A DNA stretch of 64,000 nt, taken from Thermoplasmata archaeon. Lineage in GTDB: Archaea; Thermoplasmatota; Thermoplasmata; Thermoplasmatales; Thermoplasmataceae. The stretch covers positions 25,553 to 89,552 of the forward strand of contig JAJZZE010000052.1 in the NCBI GenBank assembly GCA_021797735.1. The letters run 5' to 3'. A program made the position numbers and the translations under genes. Below, one piece after another: positions 52,226-60,308 of the stretch; positions within the stretch are counted from its first letter, which is position 1; every line of letters starts with the position of its first letter. The notes under the pieces were generated by a model. The model was not told where the DNA came from. It worked only from the letters and a program-made list of their open reading frames with translations, and ran no database searches.

Positions 52226-53350
52226 ATGACAGAGGTAAGTCCAGGACTTGAAAACGTTTATATAAAATACACTGCATTGACATATATAGATGGGGATAAG
52301 GGTATAATGCGTTATCGTGGTTATGATATAAATGAACTTGCTGGAAAATCTTCATTTGAAGAGGTATCATACCTGATGCTTTTTGGTGAATTGCCGGATG
52401 AAAATGAACTGCAAAACTTTAAAAACCAGATAAATAAAAATTTGAAGCTGCCAGATTATATGAAAAACATTTTAAAAGAACTACCCGAAAAAGCAGACTC
52501 TTTAGGCATATTCCAGACCGTTTTATCGGCAAGATCCTCCGTGGAATCGAATTATAAATACAGTGAAGAAAATGATAGTAAAATAGTTCCAGAAATTCTG
52601 GGCAATGTGTTATCAATAGTTGCAAATATATACAGATTAAAATCTGGCAAGGATATAATAGACCCTGTTCCAGGTAAAAATTATGCGTCAACATTTCTAA
52701 GGGCATGTTTTGATAAAATAGATGATGATAAGATAGATGCCATAGATGCTGCATTAATACTGTATATGGACCATGAGATACCCGCTTCAACTACATCTGC
52801 CCTTGTGACGGCCTCAACGTTATCAGATATGTATTCATCTCTGGTATCCGCAATAACCGCATTGCGTGGACCATTGCATGGTGGAGCGGCCGAAGGGGCT
52901 TATAAACAATTTTTGGAGATAAAAACCCCAGAAAATGTGGATCCATGGTTTAATAAAAATATAATAGAGGATAAAAAAAGATTAATTGGTTTAGGTCACA
53001 GGGTTTATAGAACATATGACCCAAGATTAACAAGTTTTAAAAAGTATGCGGATAAATTAAGTACAACTCCAGATCAGAAAAATATACTGGAAATAGCAAA
53101 AAGACTGGAAGTCCTTGGTGTCAAAACATTTAGCCCGAAGGGTATATACACAAATACCGATTTTTACTCTGGGATAGTTTTCAATGCAATCGGATTTCCA
53201 GTAGATATGTTCACAACATTATTTGGCCTATCCCGGGTATCAGGAATACTGGCACATATAATAGAATACGTTGAAAAACAGGAGAGATTAATAAGACCCC
53301 GGGCAATTTACAACGGTTATGACAGAAGGGATTATAAAAAACAGAATTAA
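52226..53350 (+). CDS. prpC: Citrate/2-methylcitrate synthase
   Basis: About 374 residues of the citrate synthase family. The catalytic His residues are in GPLHGGAAEGAYKQF and GLGHRVYRTYDPR and the catalytic Asp in YTNTDFYSGIVFNA. The N-terminus (VSPGLENVYIKYTALTYIDG) resembles the archaeal citrate synthases of Thermoplasma. Because it lies beside prpD and prpB, 2-methylcitrate synthase (propionyl-CoA plus oxaloacetate) is the favoured role. Such archaeal enzymes often accept both acetyl- and propionyl-CoA, so it may also serve the citric acid cycle. It overlaps the convergent phosphoesterase gene by 4 bp. Confidence 0.9.
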   Translation: MTEVSPGLENVYIKYTALTYIDGDKGIMRYRGYDINELAGKSSFEEVSYLMLFGELPDENELQNFKNQINKNLKLPDYMKNILKELPEKADSLGIFQTVLSARSSVESNYKYSEENDSKIVPEILGNVLSIVANIYRLKSGKDIIDPVPGKNYASTFLRACFDKIDDDKIDAIDAALILYMDHEIPASTTSALVTASTLSDMYSSLVSAITALRGPLHGGAAEGAYKQFLEIKTPENVDPWFNKNIIEDKKRLIGLGHRVYRTYDPRLTSFKKYADKLSTTPDQKNILEIAKRLEVLGVKTFSPKGIYTNTDFYSGIVFNAIGFPVDMFTTLFGLSRVSGILAHIIEYVEKQERLIRPRAIYNGYDRRDYKKQN

Positions 53351-54240
53351 ACATGCTGTGAAATATCTGTTATATAACCGAAATCCAGTAATCCAAAGTC
53401 CTCTGTAATGCCATATGCCCTGAATTTATTAGATACATTCTTTAATACAGGCGTAAAATGTTCGTCACTTAGGAGTGATTCTGAAACGTCCGTTCCGGAT
53501 GAAAAGAAACTCATTGCCGGCGTTATTAAAACCCTGTAATCATTATTGAAAACAAATGCAGGTATCTTAAATACACTGCCTATCTCATCCCTCAAAACTA
53601 TGGACGGGTGCTCATGTCCGAGTATTGTAAGTTTCTTTAATGATCTATCCCTGTCACCGTGATAAATATAGTAATTATCTGTTTCATAATAGTCGTACAT
53701 ATCCATTTTATTTGATTTCAGTATTGTCATTAGATAATTATCATGATTGCCCCTTACAAATATTAATTCCGTTTCCTTTTTATATCTGTCTATAAAATGA
53801 TTCACATCATCCCATTCCTGGGGTAGATTTCTTGAGAATTCCTGTTTGAAATCCCCATTTATTATTAATTTATCTGGAGAATATGTATCAAGAATATTAT
53901 CAACCATATTTTCTATATGGTTTCTCTGTAATTTCGGTAAAAACAAACCATGGAGATTCATCTCCTCCTCGAAGCCCAGATGCAAATCCGAGATAACAAC
54001 TGCTGAGATATCCTTTAGGTATACACAGTATAGATCCGAAATGAAAACGTCCTTTGTTATCTGTATCTCCTTCAATTCAATACAACCATTAAAAATGAAA
54101 TAATAACCTTTACTATAATTAAAAATATTAACATATAAATGCATTCTATGGATTTGTAATAGAATATATCCATTTATAAAACTGTACGCATTAAAAGAAT
54201 ATTCTATCCTTTTACCCGTTATAATATTATTATTAGGCAA
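53347..54240 (-). CDS. ICC-like metallophosphoesterase (COG1407 type), start uncertain
   Basis: A calcineurin-like phosphoesterase. The metal-binding blocks are visible: VVISDLHLGFEEEMN (D-x-H), LIINGDFKQEF (G-D), IFVRGNHDNYLM (G-N-H-D) and ILGHEHPSIVL (G-H-x-H). This set fits the archaeal ICC-like phosphoesterases. The ORF starts at 54240, but the first ~55 residues have odd hydrophobic content. The protein may start at Met33 or at a TTG near residue 57 (LKEIQITKDVFI), giving about 240 residues, the usual size. Its physiological substrate is unknown. Confidence 0.82.
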   Translation of the reverse strand: MPNNNIITGKRIEYSFNAYSFINGYILLQIHRMHLYVNIFNYSKGYYFIFNGCIELKEIQITKDVFISDLYCVYLKDISAVVISDLHLGFEEEMNLHGLFLPKLQRNHIENMVDNILDTYSPDKLIINGDFKQEFSRNLPQEWDDVNHFIDRYKKETELIFVRGNHDNYLMTILKSNKMDMYDYYETDNYYIYHGDRDRSLKKLTILGHEHPSIVLRDEIGSVFKIPAFVFNNDYRVLITPAMSFFSSGTDVSESLLSDEHFTPVLKNVSNKFRAYGITEDFGLLDFGYITDISQHV

Positions 54241-54251
54241 AAGTACATAAT

Positions 54252-55304
54252 TTATTGTATAAGATTTTTGGTGTCAGAATTGTATTTAATTAAGGATATG
54301 AATCTAAAAATTGGATGTATGAACTTTGAGAAAGGTGCAAGGAGAAATACAACCATTATAAGGGCATCGTGAATTAAAAAGTTCCAGTTGAACCAGGAAG
54401 TTCCAATGGAAATTGGAATAATGACACCAGTTATGCCAGTGAGAAATAACAGAATTGTAAATGGATAGTCCATAGCAGATTGTTTCTGGCTTCTTGAGCC
54501 TTTTTCTTCAATAAGATGTATATAAATTAGTCCGGCAGTGCCTAATGAAATAGCTATAGACCCGAGAAGATACGCAGTTCCAGCATAACCATAAATGTCT
54601 GGATAGAATGCAATGGAAACCAGTGCTATTATAAAACCAGACATTACCAGAGAATGTACCGTTAAACGGAAGTACCTGTTATTCTTCCCCGGTACCTTGC
54701 AACCCGTTCCACCGCCTCTAAAATTTGTATGGAATATGGCATCATATATCCCCTTTATCAATCCATATACGTTTATATGTGCTTTCTCGTTGATTTTTGA
54801 CCAATACGACCCCCCCTCCACTGACCATATTACTACAGTATAAAGATACAAAATTATTGTGACTGGCTTAAAGAAAGCATCAGGTATAATTGTGGTCACC
54901 GGTAGAGTAGAGAATTTATTCAGGCCAAATAATAACGACGCATAAAGTATAGCTACAGTAACCGCAATAATTGACGATGTAGTTGTAACTAAAACGGGCT
55001 TCTCAAGAGCGAATTTTAGAAATTTTGGCCTGACATTTGCAGTATAAGTGTCCACTCTAACTTGCCCAAGGGCTTTTGGGATATTAAGTTTAAATTCATG
55101 TACAGGTTCATTATACGGGCAGGCTGAAAAGCAGTCTCTGCAATCATGGCAGAGATTAGCCAGGTGATACACATAGCCTTCATTTAATACCGCCTTGAAT
55201 TCCATAGCGTCCCAAACAGCGCAATACCCCTCACAATAACGGCAGGCGTTGCATATAGACAGTTGCCTGATTGCCTCTGTCATATTATTATTTTCCTCAT
55301 TCAT
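54252..55304 (-). CDS. tcuB: TcuB-like membrane iron-sulfur electron-transfer protein
   Basis: About 350 residues. The N-terminal ~90 residues carry two cysteine clusters (ICNACRYCEGYC and CHDCRDCFSACPYNEP) for Fe-S centres. About six transmembrane helices follow. This is the architecture of TcuB, which carries electrons from the TcuA flavoprotein to the quinone pool and reoxidises its FADH2. I place the start at 55304, overlapping tcuA by 8 bp after a GGGAGA; the upstream ATG at 55343 reads back into tcuA. Base composition is less AT-rich than typical genes in the window. Confidence 0.88.
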   Translation of the reverse strand: MNEENNNMTEAIRQLSICNACRYCEGYCAVWDAMEFKAVLNEGYVYHLANLCHDCRDCFSACPYNEPVHEFKLNIPKALGQVRVDTYTANVRPKFLKFALEKPVLVTTTSSIIAVTVAILYASLLFGLNKFSTLPVTTIIPDAFFKPVTIILYLYTVVIWSVEGGSYWSKINEKAHINVYGLIKGIYDAIFHTNFRGGGTGCKVPGKNNRYFRLTVHSLVMSGFIIALVSIAFYPDIYGYAGTAYLLGSIAISLGTAGLIYIHLIEEKGSRSQKQSAMDYPFTILLFLTGITGVIIPISIGTSWFNWNFLIHDALIMVVFLLAPFSKFIHPIFRFISLIKYNSDTKNLIQ

Positions 55305-56652
55305 TCTCCCATCCCCCGGCAAGTCTACCCAGAGTGGTTCCAATGGTCAGGCCGAATCCTGCAAGGTAACCAGATCGCAGGACATTTCCTGAAGCAATCT
55401 CACCTGCAGCAAATCCGTTTTCAAGTTCTCCATCTTTCAGCTCTATTCTTCCGGTCCTGTTGATCCTTATCCCCTGATAGGTAAATGTAAGACCGGGTGA
55501 CAGAGGATATGCATGAAATGGTGGTGTATCAATAGGTATAGCCCAGTGAGATTTTGGGATGCCCAGCTGATGGTTTGACCATTCAGTTACATCTTCGCCG
55601 GTTTTTGTGATTCCAGCGTTAAAAGTAGATATAAGATTAGACAGTTCTGGGGCCTTAAGACCTATCTTGGCAGCCAGTTTATCAATAGAATTTGCATCAA
55701 TCGATGGATAAGCGGTAGGCATGAATTTTTCAATTGTTTTATTATCGACTATGGCGTACGCTGTCTGTGATTGCTGTTCTGCAACTAATCTCCCCCATAT
55801 GGCATATCTCTTTGGCCATATATCTTCACCCTCGTCATAAAATCTTTCTCCATTCTTATTTACTACAATTCCCCACGGAATTGCATCAATTCTACTGACA
55901 ATGCCAGCATCATATTCTGGGCTCCGTGAATCAACAGCTACCATATGCCCCGCCTTTTCAACTCCACACATTAACACATTATTTCCAATTAATGATTTTA
56001 GAGGCAGGCCGGTATTGAACATGGAGCCCCTGATTTTTATGTTCTTAACACCCTCACCCCAGAATTGCGAAAGCCAGTCCTTATTTGCTTCGTAACCACC
56101 TGATGCAAAAATGTATTTGTCTGCAGTAAATTGGTTTTTTTCATTTTTTATCAGGGCAGTAAGACCTTTTACTGCATCATTAGCTATGTTGACAGATATA
56201 ATAGGCGCCCCGTACAGCACTTTAACTTTCAATTTATTGATTAAGTCATAGTAGTTATCTGTTAAAACTTTACCCCCTCCCATAAAAAAGGCATTGGTTC
56301 TTGAGAGATTTAAAGTCCCTTTAATTCCCTTCTTAAATGTTATATTATGCCACTGCATCCATCTGGCCATTTCTTGTGACCTTTCAATTACAAGTTCCGC
56401 AACTTCAACGTTTTCAAAATTTCCTGATACACTGAGTAAATCTTTCCTTAATTCATTCTTAGTATAGCTTCCTGATGTAAACTCATCTTCATCGTGGGCA
56501 TATCTTATATCTCTTGTATATTTTGAGTTGCCACCTCTCAAGGAAGATGGAGCGGCTTCCAGTAATGTGACGTCATCGCCATTTTCTGCAGATTCTATGG
56601 CACTGCTTAATGCAGCATTGCCTCCACCTATAACGATAACCTTTTGACTCAT
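55297..56652 (-). CDS. tcuA: TcuA-like FAD-dependent tricarballylate dehydrogenase
   Basis: A 451-residue flavoprotein of the fumarate-reductase/succinate-dehydrogenase type. The FAD-binding loop is VIVIGGGNAALSSAIESAEN. KYIFASGGYEANKDWLSQFW and FAAGEIASGNVLRSGYLAGF are family blocks close to bacterial TcuA, which oxidises tricarballylate to cis-aconitate. It is coupled to tcuB. In this setting, directly after methylcitrate genes, a related tricarboxylate is a possible substrate. It ends in the 8-bp overlap with tcuB and its codons are less A/T-biased than neighbours, compatible with lateral transfer. Confidence 0.88.
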   Translation of the reverse strand: MSQKVIVIGGGNAALSSAIESAENGDDVTLLEAAPSSLRGGNSKYTRDIRYAHDEDEFTSGSYTKNELRKDLLSVSGNFENVEVAELVIERSQEMARWMQWHNITFKKGIKGTLNLSRTNAFFMGGGKVLTDNYYDLINKLKVKVLYGAPIISVNIANDAVKGLTALIKNEKNQFTADKYIFASGGYEANKDWLSQFWGEGVKNIKIRGSMFNTGLPLKSLIGNNVLMCGVEKAGHMVAVDSRSPEYDAGIVSRIDAIPWGIVVNKNGERFYDEGEDIWPKRYAIWGRLVAEQQSQTAYAIVDNKTIEKFMPTAYPSIDANSIDKLAAKIGLKAPELSNLISTFNAGITKTGEDVTEWSNHQLGIPKSHWAIPIDTPPFHAYPLSPGLTFTYQGIRINRTGRIELKDGELENGFAAGEIASGNVLRSGYLAGFGLTIGTTLGRLAGGWENE

Positions 56653-56746
56653 GTAGAACTTAGATATTTTTAATGTACTTATCAGTTTCTATCAGCATTT
56701 GCCCCTATATTTGATGGCTTAATATTAGATATATACCATAAAAAAT

Positions 56747-56878
56747 ATAACGTATCTCACAGGAGAGAAGGGAGCAGTTGTTGCGACAGGAATAGGAGAA
56801 GAGATCAGCAAGAGGCTTTTATGTTTTTGCATACATGGAAAAAATCCGTCCAATGATATCAAAATTAAAGTTAGATGA
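56747..56878 (+). pseudogene. Possible fragment of an isoaspartyl peptidase/L-asparaginase-like gene
   Basis: In the 360-bp gap between tcuA and the next gene a plus-strand frame reads LTGEKGAVVATGIGEEISKR and on to a stop at 56876-56878. GA-x-x-ATGIGE resembles the segment of Ntn-hydrolase-type asparaginases that usually reads GAVSATGHGE. There is no start and no upstream domain, so it would be a 3' relic. Read by eye, weak. The rest of the gap holds nothing I can name. Confidence 0.3.
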
Positions 56879-57019
56879 TTTTACAGATATATAATATTGG
56901 TGAAATTAAGCCAGTATATACTGATGTTAAATTGATTTTAATGGAAAACATAATATTATATTAATAATGCTAAAATTATTCTAATAATAATTATATACAG
57001 ATCTATAATTCATTATTTG

Positions 57020-57316
57020 ATGATAGAAGATAAACCATCAATAGGAATAGAAAAATTAAAGGCATATGTAATGAAAAACTCTGCATTTGGCATTATAGAG
57101 CAAAATGATTCAATAGAATTACATTTTATACCATTTTTACCTGAACAGGTTGAACATTTCCCTGATGGGGAGCAGGTTGAGCATATCATGTATGGTAAGG
57201 TCATAAATGATAAGGTATACTTCTATAGATTTGTAACGGCAAGTAGTGAAGATAAAACAGAAATTGAGTTAGAAGATGAAGATGACCCGGTAATGGAATG
57301 GCTAAAATATATATAA
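57020..57316 (+). CDS. Hypothetical acidic protein, 98 aa
   Basis: Not recognised. The protein is compact, acidic, without membrane segments, and ends EDEDDPVMEWLKYI. The start is the ATG at 57020, not the in-frame TTG at 57017. It has AT-rich upstream DNA and converges on korB 10 bp away. Coding status is supported by packing and an ordinary codon pattern. Confidence 0.5.
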   Translation: MIEDKPSIGIEKLKAYVMKNSAFGIIEQNDSIELHFIPFLPEQVEHFPDGEQVEHIMYGKVINDKVYFYRFVTASSEDKTEIELEDEDDPVMEWLKYI

Positions 57317-57326
57317 AAAATTAAAT

Positions 57327-58193
57327 TTAATAAAATTCTGCCATGTCATCTTCAGTTAATTTATACGGTGCTGTTTTTTTCAATGAACCCTTAGATAAAA
57401 CTTCATCAGCATCCTCATATCTTGTTTTATTAACCTCATAAAATATGCCTGTTGGTATGCTATGTGGTTGATCTCCCCATTCAGATGCGTGTTTATAAGC
57501 TTCAAAAAAATCTTCTTTATTATTGCCTTCCAATCTATAAAATGTTTTACGGTAAAAATCATAGCCATTAAATTTGTTATATGTAGGGCATGGACTTAAT
57601 ACATCAATAAATGAAAAGCCCTTGTGTTTTATTGCTTCTTTTGTTATTTCTGTTAGAGTTTTTATATCACCAGAAAATCCCCTGGCAACAAATGACGCCC
57701 CTGCTGTTAGTACGTATTGTAGTGGATTGAACGGTGGCTCTATATTGCCATCTGGCGTATTTTTTGTTATTCTCCCTATTGGAGTTGTTGGAGATGCCTG
57801 GCCTGTTGTTAAGCCAAATACCTGATTGTCGGATACCATATACGTTATATCAACATTTCTCTTTGCAAAGTGATATAAATGCTGTGTACCCTCAAAATAA
57901 CCATCACCGTCACCACCGTATCCTATTACGGTTAAATCAGGATTTGCCCATTTTATACCTGCAGCCACCGGCACTAATCTTCCATGTAAGCCATGGTATC
58001 CATAAGCATTGATAAATTCCGGCATATTACTGGAGCATCCTATTCCAGAAGTTATAACCGCATTTTCCGGTTCTATATTTAATTCTGCCAGTGCTGCCGA
58101 TATAGCTCTTAACTGTGCGAAATTTCCACAGCCCGGGCACCAGTCAGGTGCCACTTTTCCCTTATATGATTCCACAGATAACAATTTATTCAC
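57327..58193 (-). CDS. korB: 2-oxoacid:ferredoxin oxidoreductase, beta subunit
   Basis: A 288-residue thiamine-diphosphate subunit. DWCPGCGNFAQLRAISAALA supplies the typical N-terminal Cys pair. GGDGDGYFEGTQHLYHFAKR, followed by VSDNQVFGLTTGQASPTTP, is the TPP-binding and substrate loop. With the alpha subunit it oxidatively decarboxylates a 2-oxoacid (2-oxoglutarate or pyruvate, often broad in archaea) to acyl-CoA and reduces ferredoxin. It starts with GTG at 58193, overlapping korA by 8 bp behind AAGGGGTG. Confidence 0.93.
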   Translation of the reverse strand: MNKLLSVESYKGKVAPDWCPGCGNFAQLRAISAALAELNIEPENAVITSGIGCSSNMPEFINAYGYHGLHGRLVPVAAGIKWANPDLTVIGYGGDGDGYFEGTQHLYHFAKRNVDITYMVSDNQVFGLTTGQASPTTPIGRITKNTPDGNIEPPFNPLQYVLTAGASFVARGFSGDIKTLTEITKEAIKHKGFSFIDVLSPCPTYNKFNGYDFYRKTFYRLEGNNKEDFFEAYKHASEWGDQPHSIPTGIFYEVNKTRYEDADEVLSKGSLKKTAPYKLTEDDMAEFY

Positions 58194-59946
58194 CCCTTAT
58201 TTTTATTTTTTCATATTTCTCATTTATCTTTCCTTCAATACTATTTTTAAGTTCATCTGGATAAAATGCTTCTCCATCATATTTCCCTATAAAATCAGTA
58301 TTTATAAGAAATTCAGATTTTAGCAGTCTATTTAATTGGCCGGAATAATTGTTTTCCACAACTATTATCTTCTTTTTGTTTTTCAAATAGTTTTTAATAT
58401 CCGGGTTTAATGGGAATATGTGGTCTATTTCTACTGCTCCTATTTTAATATCCTCCCCTCTGAGTTTATCTATGACTTCTTCAACAGCCCCGCGTGTTGA
58501 TCCCCACTGTACTATTAAATAATCTGCCTCTTCTATTTTATATGTTCTTGTCGGTGGCATATTTTTTATATACTCCTTAATTTTTCTCATTCTTTTTTCA
58601 ACAGAAAGCATCCTTATTTTTGGGTCCGTTACCTGATCACTGACAACATTGCCATATTCATCATGTTCATCTGAATCTTCGTTATGCATTAATCCTTTCT
58701 GCCCTGGGACAGCTCTCTTTGATATACCGCTATCAGTAAATTCATACCTTTTATAGTTTTCTTCATTATCCCTAGCCATTAAGCCATTATCCATTATATA
58801 ATCAAGATCTATGTTCAATAAAGTTTCAACATGCTCAGCAAGATACAGATCAGACATAATAAAAACTGGTAACTGGTATTTATAAGCAAGGTTAAATGCC
58901 TCTTTTGTAAGGTTAAAAGCATCCGTAATGTTTCCCGGTGCCAGTACTATTCTTGGAAAATCACCCTGACCTGCTCCAATAACCTGGTTTAAATCACCCT
59001 GCTCGGTTTTTGTTGGCAAACCTGTAGAGGGACCAGGTCTCTGTGCTTCATAGACCACAAGGGGTACTTCAGTCATAGCTGCTAATCCCACTCCTTCTGT
59101 CATCAGTGCAAAGCCACCGCCGGAACTTCCCGTCATTGTCCTAACACCCGCATAATTTGCACCTATAGCAGCATTTATTGCGGATATTTCATCCTCAGTT
59201 ACCTTTACAAATATATTGTATTTTTTTGCATGTGTGGAAAAGAATTGCATTACAGATGACGCAGGTGTCATTGGATATGCAAAGTACATTTGCATGCCTG
59301 CATTTATTCCACCAAACCCAACAGCATCGCCACCAGTACTTGCATACATTTTTCTTTTTATTGTTTTTACTTTTTTATATACAGAATAATTATCCATGAA
59401 ATAATCATAACCTTCTTTGGCAGCGTTTACATTTAATTCAGCTATTTTCCCCTTTTTGTCGAAGACTTCCCTTATCACATTGGCAAACGTATCAAAGCCA
59501 ATGCCCAGAGATGCTATTGTTGCCCCCAATGCCACTGTATTTTTTAACAGCGGGTTCTTGTCATATTTCAGTGCTATGTCTCTTAATGGAACCGGGCAAT
59601 ATTTTACCTTACTATTTTTATTGTAGTTTGTTATCATTACGCCATCAAAAATTGCTATGCCGCTTAATGGAGATGCACCGCCTTCATTTATATTTTCATC
59701 TGTATGCCTGTTTAATGCATCCTCATTTAGCGCTATTAACACATCCAGGCCGGAACCCTGGTTTTTCACAACCTCTTCTGATGTTCTTATCTGATACCAG
59801 CCCTGACCACCACGTATAAGGCTCTGGTAATAATTGTATGTGCTCACGTATAAACCATTCCTTGAAAATGTTTTTGTTAGTATTAAACCCGCAGATTGTA
59901 CTCCGTCACCTGCAGCACCACCTATTCTTACTATTACATCATCCAT
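58186..59946 (-). CDS. korA: 2-oxoacid:ferredoxin oxidoreductase, fused gamma-alpha subunit
   Basis: A 586-residue subunit. The gamma domain at residues 1-180 has RIGGAAGDGVQSAGLILTKT and SLIRGGQGWYQIR. The alpha domain from about 200 has AVGFGGINAGMQMYFAYPMT and MTGSSGGGFALMTEGVGLAA. The C-terminal CoA-contacting domain ends near 570. Fusion of gamma to alpha is the standard two-subunit archaeal form, as in Sulfolobus-type enzymes. It is first in the operon with korB. No ferredoxin gene is adjacent. Confidence 0.93.
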   Translation of the reverse strand: MDDVIVRIGGAAGDGVQSAGLILTKTFSRNGLYVSTYNYYQSLIRGGQGWYQIRTSEEVVKNQGSGLDVLIALNEDALNRHTDENINEGGASPLSGIAIFDGVMITNYNKNSKVKYCPVPLRDIALKYDKNPLLKNTVALGATIASLGIGFDTFANVIREVFDKKGKIAELNVNAAKEGYDYFMDNYSVYKKVKTIKRKMYASTGGDAVGFGGINAGMQMYFAYPMTPASSVMQFFSTHAKKYNIFVKVTEDEISAINAAIGANYAGVRTMTGSSGGGFALMTEGVGLAAMTEVPLVVYEAQRPGPSTGLPTKTEQGDLNQVIGAGQGDFPRIVLAPGNITDAFNLTKEAFNLAYKYQLPVFIMSDLYLAEHVETLLNIDLDYIMDNGLMARDNEENYKRYEFTDSGISKRAVPGQKGLMHNEDSDEHDEYGNVVSDQVTDPKIRMLSVEKRMRKIKEYIKNMPPTRTYKIEEADYLIVQWGSTRGAVEEVIDKLRGEDIKIGAVEIDHIFPLNPDIKNYLKNKKKIIVVENNYSGQLNRLLKSEFLINTDFIGKYDGEAFYPDELKNSIEGKINEKYEKIKIRGE

Positions 59947-59965
59947 GGATACGATACGTTAAAAT

Positions 59966-59975
59966 ATTATATAAG
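59966..59975 (-). promoter_or_regulatory. TATA box for korAB
   Basis: On the minus strand this reads CTTATATAAT, centred about 24 bp before the ATG at 59946, again a leaderless arrangement. Confidence 0.55.
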
Positions 59976-60074
59976 ATTTTTCAAAAGGAATAAACAGGCA
60001 ACTATTAATGTGTTAAAATTAATGTAAATTTTTATTTACTTATTAATATTAATACTGCCATTCAATGCAATATT

Positions 60075-60308
60075 ATGGCAAAAAATATAGAATTAAGGAT
60101 TTATGGAATGACATGTGACGGTTGTGTTACACATATAACAGATGCTTTAAAATCCACCATAGGTGTTGAGGATGTATATGTATCGCTAAAAGATGGACAG
60201 GCAATTGTAAGGGTTGATGATAATGTTGATCCAGGGGAACTTGAAAAACTCGATGTATTCACAAAAACACATTACAGGGTTCAGGTAAGAAGCGTTAAGG
60301 ATGAGTAA
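60075..60308 (+). CDS. Heavy-metal-associated (HMA/MerP-like) metallochaperone domain
   Basis: A 77-residue free HMA domain with the soft-metal site GMTCDGC (C14, C17). It has no signal peptide, so it acts in the cytosol, unlike periplasmic MerP. It overlaps the mercuric reductase-like gene by 8 bp. In many mercuric reductases an HMA domain (NmerA) is fused at the N-terminus. Here it is a separate but coupled gene, so it probably hands Hg(II) to the reductase. Copper binding cannot be excluded from the motif alone. Confidence 0.88.
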   Translation: MAKNIELRIYGMTCDGCVTHITDALKSTIGVEDVYVSLKDGQAIVRVDDNVDPGELEKLDVFTKTHYRVQVRSVKDE

